Assembly (NCBI RefSeq): GCF_040581485.1
Contig: NC_090132.1
Coordinates: 11,233,001-11,297,000, forward strand
DNA length: 64,000 nucleotides
From: Linepithema humile
Lineage: Eukaryota; Arthropoda; Insecta; Hymenoptera; Formicidae
Reading direction: 5' to 3'
In this document: one piece after another, positions 12,826 through 24,124 of the stretch
Layout: the number at the start of each line of letters is the position of its first letter
Numbering within the stretch: position 1 is the stretch's first letter
Position numbers and translations under genes: made by a program
Notes under the pieces: model-generated
What the model was told of the DNA's origin: nothing
What the model saw: only the letters and a program-made list of their open reading frames with translations
The model's database searches: none

Positions 12826-15800
12826 TTAATTTATATATAATTTTTTTATTATAATATGGCCTCTTCCACCCTGGCCACCTCTCTGTCCCCACCCACCTCT
12901 GCCACCCCATCCACCTCTGCCACCCCATCCACCTCTGCCGCTCCATCCACCTCTGCCTCCCCATCCACCTCTGCCTCCCCATTCATTTCTTCCATCTCGC
13001 TGGTGATACCAGCGAGCGCGAGACTTTCCGCCTCCTCTTCTTTTTTCTAAAAAATAAGCACATTTGCAGATAAGTACTATATTAAATAAAACAATCATGC
13101 ATATAAATTAATCATTTAGTTTGCGACGACTTTTCCGTCGGGCAGAAGCTCACCCGCCGGTAGGCGTGCAAAACCTTGTTGCTCTATTAATTACTCTCTC
13201 AGTTATACGGTAATGCTTAGGATTGGGCGCCAGGCGCGGATTGACGCGCCGCACGAACGAATACGTTAGAAACAATATCTTTAATAATGCAACGGCGATA
13301 AGCGCGACTAGCCCGCTCTACAAATGGCAGAGGGGCGAGGTTCTTGAGAGATGCATCATAAAGACTTGGAGAGAGGAGTCTGAAATAAGGCGGTTATTGA
13401 AAACACATTAAAGTTTGGTAACAAATAACATAATTATATTAAATAAAACGTAATTATAACAAGCAGATTAAGTGAGGTTGACACCGGGTGATAGGCGTCT
13501 TAACAATCCCGCAGAGCGGAGACTTAAATTATCTCTGTGAGAGGCGTTATAATTTGGATGTTAGTCTCGCGGAAACCCGCGGAATTCAGTCTCACACTGT
13601 ATAAGATGTTTGGCGTACAAGTTTTACAATTCTCGTTAGATGCGGTCGTTACAATTCACTCTACTTTAATCCTTCTCAATATCAAGTTAGCACACAACAC
13701 GAATTCCTTCTCTTTATATGATTCTTAACAGTTCTTAATTGAAACGCTCGACAGAAGGCCGAGGCGAGAGATACGCGACAGGCTAACTCCAAAGATATTC
13801 TTACGCTCGGTATGTAAATACATGAGGAGACGTAAAATTATTACGCACAAAAGGACATTATTCTACGCAAAGCGACCGTCGGTTCGGCAGCCCCGAGAAG
13901 AGCATGGTGGAATCTTAATCTAAAGTAGCGGTAGTCAGCGGGGCCCGGCCTAAATCTAATCTCGCACGATACCGCGAGACATTTCGGTACATTCAATACC
14001 CTTTACGAAAAATATGCGGGTTCTTATTTCCGCGAGGCTCGGACCGCCTACTGATACCGCTCTTACCGCGAAGTCGAAGTGGTGGCCTTACAAATCGTCG
14101 GTACGCCCGTTGTGGTCCTCAAGGTTCCTCTCAGGTTGCCGACTCGCCGAACAGTGACGACAGCGAGGCTCGCCGGACAGCGGCGACATTCCGCACATTG
14201 TCCTGCGCATGTAGATCCTCACTATCAATTAGCGATTCTTGATCCTTCGATGTTATCTAGATCTCTCGATACTCGCGTCGCTCCTCGATACATCGGCCCT
14301 CGGTGACGCTTTTCCGAGGTGACCCCGGTCTTTCTCTTCTGGCAGCTGCCGTTAACGCCCTTCGCGGCCTTTTCCGTTTCCAGATCCGAATCTTCTTTGA
14401 ATCGGCCGGGAACTGGCCAGGTTCCGACCTGATTCTGCTTTCCTGGCTCGTTACGACAGCTCCTTTTTCGGGTACTCCACCCCGGGTCTCCGGCGTGTGA
14501 GAACGCGTTTCCCTCTCGGGCGTCATCTTTCTCGGTGCGTCCACCGGCCTCGATATGCTCCGAATCTGAAAACTAGATCTACGGTAGCGACTGTGTCTGG
14601 AGTCTAATGGTATAATCAAGGGTATTTTACTTGTTCTTGGATCTGTCTGCACGCCGTCCGGGCCTCCGTCGTCCTGTCTGCTGAGTCCCTCGCAGGTCCC
14701 ACGAAGGCTGCTGCACCTCAGTCACAAAATGGGAGTTTGGCCATTCACTACGATTCGCGCAATTCGCTATAACGCTCAAAAAGAGAATTAAAAGGGAGAG
14801 GTCGTCGCCCCCCGCGGTGGGGTTTCCGACCTCAAATTTCCCTCCTTGATCGGGCTTTCCCGCCCTTGTGACGGATCTCGAAAATGTCACGTCACAAGTT
14901 ACAAAAAATAAAAGAAAAAAATAATGTACCACTTGTTTGTTTCTCCGGCTGCTGCTGCTCTTGTTGGATATTTTCTGTTTTTATTTGTTTCTATGTTTGT
15001 ATTTTGCTGCTGCTGCTGCTGCGTTGTTGCACTACGACTTATTAAAAAATGCAGCTGTTGCTGCATTTGTACTAATTTTTGCTGCATTTGTACTAAACAT
15101 TTGTTGCATCAACTGCTGTAGAGCAGCATCTTTCTCTTCCAGCGTCATACTTTCCACTCTTTGTGTCATGTCCTCTGCAAAAATTAATATATATTTATTA
15201 AATTTGTAATACATTTATGAGTTTAAAAAAAATAAAAACTGTTATATATGTATAAGAGAGGAGAAAGAAACTAAAGAATAAACATTTTGCTAACAAAATA
15301 AATAACATGAAAAACGGTAGAAGAATTATGAGTTATAACTAAATAATATGTGTTAACCTTTCTTATATTTACAAAATTGTCTTTAAGAATATAAACAGTT
15401 GACTATTCGACCATTCTCAATATACATAAAATTAAAAGAATCAGCAATTTTAATATTCAAAATACATAAAATTAAAAGTTTTAATCTTTAAGCAAGATTT
15501 AACGTAAATTTTTTTAAAAAGCTATGCTACTTGAGAAACTTGCAACATAGAAACAATAGATTGAAATTAGCGATTATTGGAGTAACGTTATATTATAATA
15601 AAGATTCTCTACGTAGAATAGAGAAAATATTAGGAATAGGAATAAATATTAAATATTAGGAAAATCAAATTGGAATTATTTTACTTGAAATAAGATAACG
15701 AAATGTATTAATTATTCCTAACACTAATTCTTAACACATAATTCTAGTCATAATCAATCTAGTCATCACTCTTATGTTTTTCATATTATTTAATTAAAAA

Positions 15801-15881
15801 TTTTATTTTTAATTAATAAATAATAATTTATATCTCTTATAATAATTTTAATAATAATTTAATTTTTTACTTACGATCCAT
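12826..15881 (-). CDS. Possible spliced gene: Gln-rich N-terminus, RGG/RGGW-rich C-terminus
   Basis: Reading the minus strand, a 7-nt first exon (ATGGATC, 15881-15875) ends in GTAAGT. An acceptor at 15175 opens an exon reading DMTQRVESMTLEEKDAALQQ, then glutamine-rich text made by CAG repeats. That frame stops at 15032, while another frame continues through the Gln tract to about 14930, so an indel is likely. After a TTTTTTAG acceptor near 13047 a last exon (13046-12826) encodes repeated RGGWGG units from an 18-bp tandem repeat. A solo LTR (13122-14896) lies in the supposed last intron. I recognise no family. RGG repeats suggest RNA binding, but that is inference; it could also be part of the surrounding transposon or a chance assembly of repeats. 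Confidence 0.35.
12866..12990. repeat. 18-bp tandem repeat encoding RGGWGG on the minus strand
   Basis: About seven copies of an 18-bp unit related to CCACCTCTGCCACCCCAT. On the minus strand it reads as Arg-Gly-Gly-Trp-Gly-Gly repeats; on the plus strand as Ser/Thr/Pro repeats. Confidence 0.85.
13122..14896 (-). mobile_element. Solo LTR (copy C), 1.8 kb
   Basis: On the minus strand it starts TGTGACGTGACATTTTCGAG and ends GTCGTCGCAAA minus the flank, so it has TG...CA ends, and it is flanked by a perfect AGTT 4-bp duplication (13118-13121 and 14897-14900). The ends resemble copies A and B, with a GGGCGCCAGGCGCG word also shared, while the body is diverged. No gag or pol is present, which fits a solo LTR left by recombination between LTRs; a non-autonomous DNA transposon is the alternative. 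Confidence 0.7.
15215..15870. other. AT-rich stretch, probable intron
   Basis: No coding signal. It would be the first intron of the possible Gln/RGG gene. Confidence 0.4.
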
Positions 15882-15981
15882 ATTTCGCAATATTTTCCAA
15901 ATCGACTTTCCGTCAAGTGTATTACTGATAAGGAACCGAAGGAACTAATCTGATCTCTGTTTGTACGCGACTTATAAACAC

Positions 15982-16609
15982 AATTGAGGACGCGGATCAA
16001 AGAACTCGCTCTGCGCTCGAAATCGTGTAAAAGTATCGTCTAAACGTCTCGAAGCATGAAAAATTTGAAAATCGCAAAATTAATTTTTTTTTAACATAGA
16101 CACGTAGAGAATGACGAGACGGAACTTTTTTCTATTTGCAGTTTTTTTGTTCGATGCTTATTTTTAATAATAAAAATAAAAAACTGAAAAATTTTTATTC
16201 CCAAATTCAATAAAATTTTAAGATATGAATCGTCGTAGTTTGGCCAAATTTTGTTGAAATTGTTTAAAATTTGGTATACGCATGCAGTATAGTATAGTAA
16301 TGCCTACAAAACAATAAAGAAGCTGAAAATCGCCTATTGTTTAATAATAATTAATTGCAAATTGAGGCCAATTGGTAACCACGTTTCTTTAGTTTCGCCG
16401 ACAAAAAGTATCGAGGGAACTTAAAATTTGAAACAACTTCCAGTGAGACATTTGTTCCTCACTATTGAAGGAAGATTTCTGGAAATTTTCAGATCGATTC
16501 ATTGCAAATTTGCGGAAATATGCATTTTATAAGAAAACATGCGACGCCGTCGATGATAGCTCCGTGAGCGCTGAGCACCATCAGGCAGCATACTCGCCGT
16601 TCGGCTTTC
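15982..16609 (+). repeat. Dispersed repeat, copy A
   Basis: This roughly 630-bp segment, from AATTGAGGACGCGGATCAAA to CTCGCCGTTCGGCTTTC, recurs at 51714-58198, where a gypsy element splits it. The two copies align along their whole length with scattered differences. I see no terminal repeats or coding sequence, so its class is unknown. Confidence 0.8.
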
Positions 16610-16679
16610 AGCGGCGTCGCATGTTTTCTTATAAAATGCATATTTCCGCAAATTTGCAATGAATCAATCTGAAAATTTC
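16482..16679. repeat. Inverted repeat with arms of about 70 bp
   Basis: The segment GAAATTTTCAGATcGATTCA...GCGACGCC at 16482-16553 recurs inverted at 16611-16679, separated by about 57 bp. The left arm is part of dispersed repeat copy A; the right arm is a second, inverted copy absent from copy B, so it arose after the family spread. Confidence 0.85.
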
Positions 16680-16964
16680 AATGCCGATCCAGAAAGAATA
16701 TTTTCAATGTTATCAGACATAAAAACGAAAAAACAAAATAGCCTTTCATCCGTTTCTGTAAATGCCATTTGCGTTTTAAAATCAGCTTTGAACGCAAGAA
16801 AAGAATCTATTTTAGAGATGGAGATTAATGAAAAACATTTGTCTCTCATGTCATCGAACAAATTATATTCTACATGTCCTAAAAAACATAAAAGTTGTCT
16901 TAATCTACATGCTGCAGACGTTGATGATATAGCTGGTCCCTCAACATCTAATGATACGCAATAA
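16659..16964 (+). CDS. Unknown 101-residue ORF
   Basis: The ORF starts inside the inverted repeat arm and ends TAATAATG at 16962. It has plausible amino-acid composition (DPERIFSMLSDIKTKKQN, a CPKKHKSC segment, GPSTSNDTQ tail) and is not a simple repeat. I recognise no family. It could be the 3' exon of a lost gene of the enclosing unit. Confidence 0.35.
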   Translation: MNQSENFNADPERIFSMLSDIKTKKQNSLSSVSVNAICVLKSALNARKESILEMEINEKHLSLMSSNKLYSTCPKKHKSCLNLHAADVDDIAGPSTSNDTQ

Positions 16965-17041
16965 TAATGTTACAAATAAATAGTATTTTTTATATAACAC
17001 AAAAAAGCAACTGCTAATTTTGTTACAGAGGTGTAATAAGT

Positions 17042-17320
17042 TATTTGTCTGCAAATGACATCACTTGTAAATGACAAGCGTAAAAAGAGTATCTTGTCTG
17101 CAAATGACACCACACTTGTAAATGACAAGAGTAAAAAGAGTATCTTGTCTGCAAATGACACCACACTTGTAAATGACAAGAGTAAAAAGAGTATCTTGTC
17201 TGCAAATGACACCACACTTGTAAATGACAAAAGTAAAAAGAGTATCTTGTCTGTAAATGACATCGCACTTGTAAATGACAAGTGTAAAAAGAGTATCTTG
17301 TCTGCAAATGACATCACATA
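17042..17320 (+). repeat. 44-bp tandem array at the inner end of the right inverted repeat
   Basis: Six or so copies of a 44-bp unit containing TATCTTGTCTGCAAATGACA and TTGTAAATGACAAG. The last copy merges with the TGTCTGCAAATGACATCACA word that marks the inner end of the arm, suggesting the array grew from the arm boundary. Confidence 0.9.
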
Positions 17321-17543
17321 CGTATAAAAGAAATATAGAAAGAATAATTAAATGTGGTATAATAGGGCTCCTGGCGAAGGTCCACTAAAAAAACCTAACG
17401 CGCCGTTAGTGGAACCTCGAAGGTGGTGCGAAAGACCACTATTAATAATACTATTATAATTACTAATAAACTAATAATACATTATTTTTACAATATTTTA
17501 ACAATACTATGATAACAAGAGTACAATAAATCTGACTGCATTT

Positions 17544-19565
17544 TGCGACGTGAACTGGCCTCGGAATCACGCCAGATCCGAGGGAGCACGCCGAATGGAA
17601 ATCGGTAGCTCGCGGTATCGGCAATAAATGCTCGATTCGGTAACTTACGGTATCGGAAGCAGATGCTCGATTCGGTAACTCGCGGTACTCCACGCTCGTC
17701 GGGAGCAAGGTAACTCGCGAAATCGGCAATAACTGCACGATTCGGTAACTCGCGGTACTCCACGCTCGTCGGGAGCAAGGTAACTCGCGAAATCGGCAAT
17801 AACTGCACGATTCGGTAACTCGCGGTACTCCACAAAATTCGGGAGCAAGGTAACTCACGCGATATCGGTAACCGGAAATGGGCGCCAGGTGCGAGTGATC
17901 GCACCGCGGTATCTGTAACTTTAACAGTTCACAAAATTGCTCGGCCGCTCCCCGCTCAGTATATGGCAGAGGGGCGCAGTTCTTTTACTTAACGTTAGAT
18001 ATCTGGAGTGAGAGGCTAACGCAAGGATAACTCAATAATTAACAGTTAACAATGATGTATTTCAGTGATTTAGTTTACAAGGGTAAAGATGCTTAAACTA
18101 TTCGGCCGGAGCCGATACGGCGGAAATAGGTTGATACGATGGTAGGGCCCTTCGCCCTATAAATTCGGTAACGAGAATCGAGTTCGATGCCTACATCAAA
18201 TCTCGGGAACGCGATTCGAGAATTGCGATAATTCGCCGCTGATCCGACTATATACAGCCCACGAAGGACTTATGTTTTGATCATCTGATACGGCCGGTGA
18301 AGGCCAAATAAATATACTCTAAACGACGGTAACCTAACGGCCAGAAATGAAATGCCGCGGAACGGCTATTTTTCGCGGGTTTTCCCGTTTCTCGCCGAGA
18401 CGCTAACTTTACGGTAACCGCAATCTCGCGGAGAACGTTCCCGAACCAAAATCCGTCCGCGGACATTCACCCACGGTACTTCCGGTACGGTAGTAATGCG
18501 ACAGAAAGACGGTAACAATCGGTAATTTCAAAAGAACGGTAACGGTAGAACGGTACGGTAACGAAACGAACGACAAACGAAACGGTAACGAGAAGAGACT
18601 GTCGGCACTTAATTCCCGCAAGTCGGAGAGACTTTTTACGCGATATCCGGAGCCGGCTGGACATGCGGTAATTGAGCGTAATTGAGCGCTCACGGTATCA
18701 GAACTATGGTTAATGTTGTGAGAGACACAAAATACAGAAATAACTCACGCTACCAGCCATAACCGGACGGAACTCTACGGCTACCCGAGAGGCGGCTTAC
18801 AATGAGTGGACGTCTTCGGCGTCTTCGGTGTCGTCGGGCTGAGTTTCGGGTGTCGTCCTCACGCACTTGCGGCACACCGAACAGTGGCTCTTCTCGGCTC
18901 TGCACGTAGGTCCTCTCCAAGTCTGCGTCGCCTTCCTGTGCATCCTGCCGATTTTCCGAAAAGGGGGGCCCCTGAGAACCGCCCACAGTTCATCCAGGGC
19001 GCCCCCCTCCGCTCTCTGTGGTTTCCTCAAATCTTTCGGTCGTTAACGTGTCGATGAGTCGATGTTCCCGGAAAAGACTGGTTAGGCTGGCCGGGCCGTA
19101 CTCCGGTCCTTCCGGGTGCAGCATCTTCGGGGTCCCCGGAGCCGTCTGCAGCCGGGCGAGGTCCGCTGCTGCGTGTTTCTGCGTTTCTTAGACTCTGTGA
19201 CTGAAACCAAAGCGGAGTTAGATAGGGCTTGGATGGCGGAGGCGACGGGATCGCGGTACCTGACCTTATGCTGTGGGGTCACTGACGCGTGACACCCGTC
19301 GATGATCCCCCGGCGTCCGGTCTTCCTGGCGATGCTGCATCTTCGCCCTGAGGCACAAAACACGCAACGCCGCCCGCACGGGGTCTCGCCTTACAATTTA
19401 CAAACGATATTAATGACATAAAACGGGAATGACAATACAAACAACGCGTACAAATTGTGGAGTCTCGCGGGTTGCTCTCTCCACGCGAGGAGCAACACCA
19501 GGACTCTTTGCTCCCTCGGCCGGGCTATAGCCCTTGTGACGGCGCTCGAAAAGCGTCACGTCACA
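17544..19565 (-). mobile_element. Solo LTR (copy A), 2.0 kb
   Basis: On the minus strand it runs TGTGACGTGACGCTTTTCGA to ACGTCGCA and is flanked by ATTT (17540-17543 and 19566-19569). The uninterrupted left arm of the host unit lacks both the insert and one copy of ATTT, which proves the boundaries. It shares its whole length with copy B. Inside are tandem units with GGTAACTCGCGGTACTCC, GGTAACG-rich tracts and a CTTTTCGAGCGCCGTCACAA subterminal word. No open frame resembles gag or pol. A 4-bp duplication with TG...CA ends fits an LTR of the Ty3/gypsy type. Confidence 0.75.
17640..17850. repeat. Tandem 80-bp units inside solo LTR A
   Basis: A unit of about 80 bp with CACGCTCGTCGGGAGCAAGG and AATCGGCAATAACTGCACGA repeats two to three times. 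Copy B has fewer units, so this array varies between LTR copies. Confidence 0.8.
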
Positions 19566-20011
19566 ATTTATAATATATGTTACCGTCTCCTCCACTAATC
19601 TCCATAGTACAGTAACTCTTGCTAATATGCAGTAGTTTAAAATAAATGATTAAAAATGGAATAAAATATAATATGGCATATGGAGCATATATCATAGATT
19701 GTTGGTGTGAAAATTTTAATTATTTTTTATATAGAAATAATTTGTCTACATTTGAGACGTTAAAATGTACACCGATCTCAGATTGAGATACTAGAGTGTA
19801 CGAAAATTAAGTACATTATTGATCTCACTATTCGGATTCTCCGAATGTACGAATAGAAAATTATTGAACGGGAGAAAAATATCAGGACGCGAGTGACTAA
19901 TTGTAAGTTGGGAAATAATTAAAAGTTTTACAGGTATGTAAAATCTTTCGAGTCGATAGACATAAATTTCAAAGCAAGCATGGCTAAACAAATAAAGCGA
20001 GTGGCAAGAAC

Positions 20012-21968
20012 TGCGACGTGAACTAGCCTCGGAATCACGCCAGATCCGAGGGAGCACGCCCAATGGAAATCGGTACTCGAGGCATCGGCAATAACTGCTC
20101 GACTCGGTAACTTACGGTATCAGAAACAGATGCTTAATTCGGTAACTCGCGGTACTCCACGCTCGTCGGGAGCAAGGTAACTCGCGAAATCGGCAATAAC
20201 TGCACGATTCGGTAACTCGCGGTACTCCACACAGTTCGGGAGCAAGGTAACTTACGCGATAACGGTAACCGGAAATGGGCGCCAGGTGCGAATAATCGCA
20301 CCGCGGTATCGGTAGCTTTAATAGTTCTCAAAATTTGCTCGGCCGCTCCCCGCTCAGTATGGCAGAGGGGCGCAGTTCTTTTACTTAACGTAGATATCTG
20401 GAGTGAGAGGCGAACACAAGGACAACTCAATACTTAATAGTTAACAATAATGTATTTCCATAATTTGGCTTACAAGGGTAAAGAGGTGCAGCGTTCGGCC
20501 TGAGCCGATACGGCGGAGACGGTTCAATGCGGTAGCAGCGCCGTTCGCCCAATTACTCGATAACAAGAATAAAGTTAGACAAATACGCGAAATCACGGAG
20601 AGGCGATCCCGATAGTTCGCCGCTGATCCGACTCTATCCGGTAAACACGGGACTTATACTCTGATCATTCGATACGGCCGGTGAAGGCCAAATAAACAGA
20701 CTTTAAGCGACGGGGGCCTAACGGCCAGGACTGAGATGTCGCGGAACGGCTATTTTTCGCGGGCTTTCCCGTTTCTCGCCGAGACGCGAACTTGGCGGTA
20801 ACCGCAATCTCGCGGAGAACATTCCCGGATCAAAATCCGCCCGCAGACATTCACGGTACTTCCGGTACGGTGATAACGCGGCAAACGGTAACGGAGCGGT
20901 ATCGCAAGAAAACGGTAGCAATCGGTTTTTCTTTTCTTTTAAAAGACGGTAATGGCAGGACGGTACGGTAACTAAACGAACGGTAACGAAACGGCAACGA
21001 GAAAAGACTGTCGGCGCTGAATTCCCACAAGACAGAGAGACTGTTACGCGATATCCGGGGCCGGCTGGACATGCGGTAATTGAGCGTAATTGAGCGCTCA
21101 CGATATCAAACACTACGGTTAATGTGAGAGACACTACATATTAAACGAACTCACGCTACCAGCCATCACCGGACGGAACTCTACGGCTACCCGAGAGGCG
21201 GCTTACAACGATTGGACGTCCTTGGCGTCTTCGGTGTCGTCGGGCTGAGTCCCTGATGTCGTCCTCGCGCACTTGTGTCACACCGAACAGTGACTCTTCT
21301 CGGCTCTGCCTCTAGGTCCTTCCAGATTCGCGTCGCCTTCCTGCGTATCCTGCCGATTTTCCGAAAAGGGGGGTCCCTGAGAACCGCCCACAGTTCATCC
21401 AGGGCGCCCCCTTCCGCTCACTGTGGTTTCCTCAAGTCTTTCGGCTGATAACGTGTCGGTAAGTCGATGTTCCCGGAAGAGACTGGTTAGGCTGGCCGGG
21501 CCATACTCCGGTCCTTCCGGGTGCAGCATCTTCGGGGTCCTCGAAGCCGTCTGCAGCCGGGCGAGGTCCGCAGCTGCGTGTCTTTGTGTTGCTTTTGACT
21601 TTGTGGCTGAAACCAAAGCGGAGTTAGATAGGGCTTGGATGGCGGAGGCGACGGAATCGCGGTACCTGACCTTTTTCGTGGGGTCACTAACGCGTGGCCC
21701 CTGCGGATGATCCCCCGGTGTCCGGCTTCCCTGGCGATGCTGTCTTCGCCCTGAGGCACAAAACACGCAACGCCGCCCGCACGGGGTCTTGCCTTACAAT
21801 TCAAAAACGGTATTACGGTACAAAAACAGGAATTACGATACAAACGACGCGCAAAAATTGTGGAGTCTCGCGGGTTGCTCTCTCCACGCGAGGAGCAACA
21901 CCAGGGCTCCTTGCTCCCTCGGCCGGGCTATCGCCCTTGTGACGGCGCTCGAAAAGCGTCACGTCACA
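20012..21968 (-). mobile_element. Solo LTR (copy B), 2.0 kb
   Basis: Same family and orientation as copy A. It is flanked by GAAC (20008-20011 and 21969-21972), again confirmed against the empty site in the left arm near 1608. It differs from copy A by substitutions and repeat number, so the two are independent insertions rather than a duplication. Confidence 0.75.
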
Positions 21969-23419
21969 GAACATAGCATATGTTAAATTTACACTTTGTT
22001 GCAATATTGCAAAATAACTTCATTTTTCTATTGACAATAGCAAATCTAAATTATTTCAAAAATTGTTAGTTTTAACATATGCGAATATTATTAATAAATA
22101 TAAACTATTATTTTTTGAGCAAAAAAAAAGATTATTTGATAATTTACACTGTTAGAAACAAATGCGGAAAAAAGAAAAGAAAGTTGCGAGAAGCAAATCT
22201 CGAACACGGGATTTTTCATATTCCAGCCACTTGCCTTAGAAACACTTACTTCTTACTAAGAAGTTCTTAGCATTTATCGTCTGTTGCGTCGGCTCGGTGG
22301 AAGGGAAACGTGCGTTCTCTTCTATTGGTCGACCGGGTCAAGCTCACACGGATAGGGTGACGTCATCAGTTCTCGGTTGTATTTGTGTGATGCTGCCGCT
22401 CGTTTCTAACAGCACTGATCGTTACGGCTAGACCTGTGAGCCGTTTTATTTTATATTGGCGGCGGCCAAGATCTATAGAGAGAAGGTTACCTCATGCGCA
22501 AAGAGGGACGAGGGGCAAGAGGGGCTAATGCTGTGCGGGGCGAGCGGCAAGAGGGGCAAAAGCTGAGCGGTGCGAGCGGCAAGAGGGGCAATGATGATCT
22601 CATCGTTAAACAGTAGTTGTCTCTCTCGCACGCTTTAGTGTTTTCTCTCTCGCTCCTTTAATATAGAAATACTTTGAGTTTTTATCGAAAAAATACTTTT
22701 ATTTTGTAAAATATTGATAGCACTGGAAATTGCGTAATAAAAATTGAAAAGTAAATTAGAGAGGCGCTATAAATTACATAAATTGCAAATTATAGCGCTA
22801 GATATTTAACGTTTATAATGTTAAATATCGCTGCAACAGATGCATTTGTAATACAAATTGCTTTGTACTCGTATTTAGACTGTAATATCAATGAAAATAA
22901 AATATAATTTGGGGATATACACAAAAAACATCATTTGTAAAGTAGTAAAATAAAAGAAAAAATAGTACATATTTAAAAATTATTTTAAAAATAATATTTA
23001 CTGTTTATATGCATTATTTACAAAAGAAATACTATAAAGAAATTTATTTTTTATATTTAATTGTGAAAACCTCAAAAAATGTCAAGAAATTGTAACTAAA
23101 ATTCATAAATGTAAGTACAACTCTAGGATAATATAAAAAGCATCATACACAAATTTATTATGATACAAACTTAAATAATGAAATTGTAATATATGTTTCA
23201 ACATTGCAAATGTGAATATTTATATGATAAAATTTACAAAGTGTTAACAATTTTCAAATATTTGCTAATAAAATATTATTGAAATGTTTCTGTCGAAATC
23301 TTAAAATAATTTTTTAAAACAAATATGATGGGGTATATATTAGGGATCATTAAATATGCGGCAACATTGTGATTATAAAATTTTATAAGTATCTATAATA
23401 AAAATTTAGTATAATAAAT

Positions 23420-23633
23420 ATAATAAGTATATAAGTATAATAATAAAATTTTTATAAGTATCTATAATAATAAAAATACATATATGTTGTATTAATCTGT
23501 TAATATAAAAAAATTTATTTGCGTTAAATTAATTAATAATATTTTTATATTAACAGATTAATACAACATATATGTATTTTTATTATTATAGATACTTATA
23601 AAAATTTTATTATTATACTTATATACTTATTAT
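23420..23633. repeat. Palindromic MITE, arms of about 86 bp
   Basis: Left arm TAAGTATATAAGTATAATAA... and right arm ...TTATTATACTTATATACTTA are perfect complements around a 40-bp AT-rich loop. There is no coding capacity. Confidence 0.85.
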
Positions 23634-23805
23634 GTAACACGCACAAAGTACACACTTCGTGCGTGTTACTAGGCACATTACGCACCGGGCCGCGCACCAT
23701 GCCGCACCCGAGCCGCCGTACCGCGCAACGCAGATCGAGCCGCCGATCCGGCTACCGAGTGGGGCACGGTGGTATAAAAGGCCGTCACTCCGAGCAATCG
23801 AGACC

Positions 23806-24018
23806 ATTCCCGGTCTGCTGTGAGCACGCAGCAGACGTTCCTCGCTGGACTCAGGGCGCACTCTGACCCGGCATTTCCTAGCTGGCTGTGAGCTCGCAGC
23901 CAGCACTCCGAATTGGAATCAGGGCGCACTCTGATTCATCACTTCCGAACACCGTCTGCTGTGTGCACGCAGCGGACACTCCGAGCCGGACTCAGGGCGC
24001 TCTCTGACCCGGCCCTAC
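23806..24018 (+). promoter_or_regulatory. Three tandem hairpins downstream of the TATA box
   Basis: A 65-bp module repeats three times. Each holds a stem-loop (stems CTGCTG/CAGCAG, CTGGCTG/CAGCCAG, GTCTGCTG/CAGCGGAC) and then a second small stem around CTCAGGGCGCACTCTGA. The second module changes both sides of both stems together, keeping pairing. They would lie in the transcribed leader of an LTR. Confidence 0.6.
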
Positions 24019-24124
24019 CACCTGGTCCCGATCTTCGCCCCGCACCGTTCCGACCCTCCCTTTACGCGTCGTCCGCGACAGCGAACTTTGAGTCTCGGGC
24101 ATCCGCGCCCAAATCATTATTCTT

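Larger units (their letters stand above)
1168..22417. mobile_element. 21-kb unit bounded by 1.1-kb terminal inverted repeats, class unknown
   Basis: The sequence from CAGTGCTG at 1168 to about 2280 recurs in reverse complement, in order, in three blocks: 21969-22417, 19566-20011 and 17299-17543. The gaps are two solo LTR insertions. The outermost palindrome begins CAGTGCTG and ends CAGCACTG. I found no convincing target duplication, so class and exact ends are uncertain. The interior holds a Harbinger element with a nested BEL element, a possible spliced gene, a third solo LTR, a dispersed repeat and a short unknown ORF. It may be one large old transposon or a segmental inverted duplication. 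Part of the arm (about 1690-1860) is also homologous to 32486-32640 next to a P-type transposase. Confidence 0.6.
17299..22417 (-). repeat. Right 1.1-kb inverted repeat arm, split by two solo LTRs
   Basis: Three blocks (17299-17543, 19566-20011, 21969-22417) together match the left arm 2280-1168 in reverse complement. Each break coincides exactly with a TG...CA element and a 4-bp duplication. Confidence 0.85.

Noticed and set aside
17042..17320. CRISPR-like array
   Set aside because: The 44-bp units are head-to-tail without unique spacers, and the sequence is eukaryotic.
17463..21942. Several Arg/Ser-rich frames in the solo LTRs
   Set aside because: They follow tandem repeats such as GGTAACTCGCGG and differ between copies A and B; no gag or pol motif is present.
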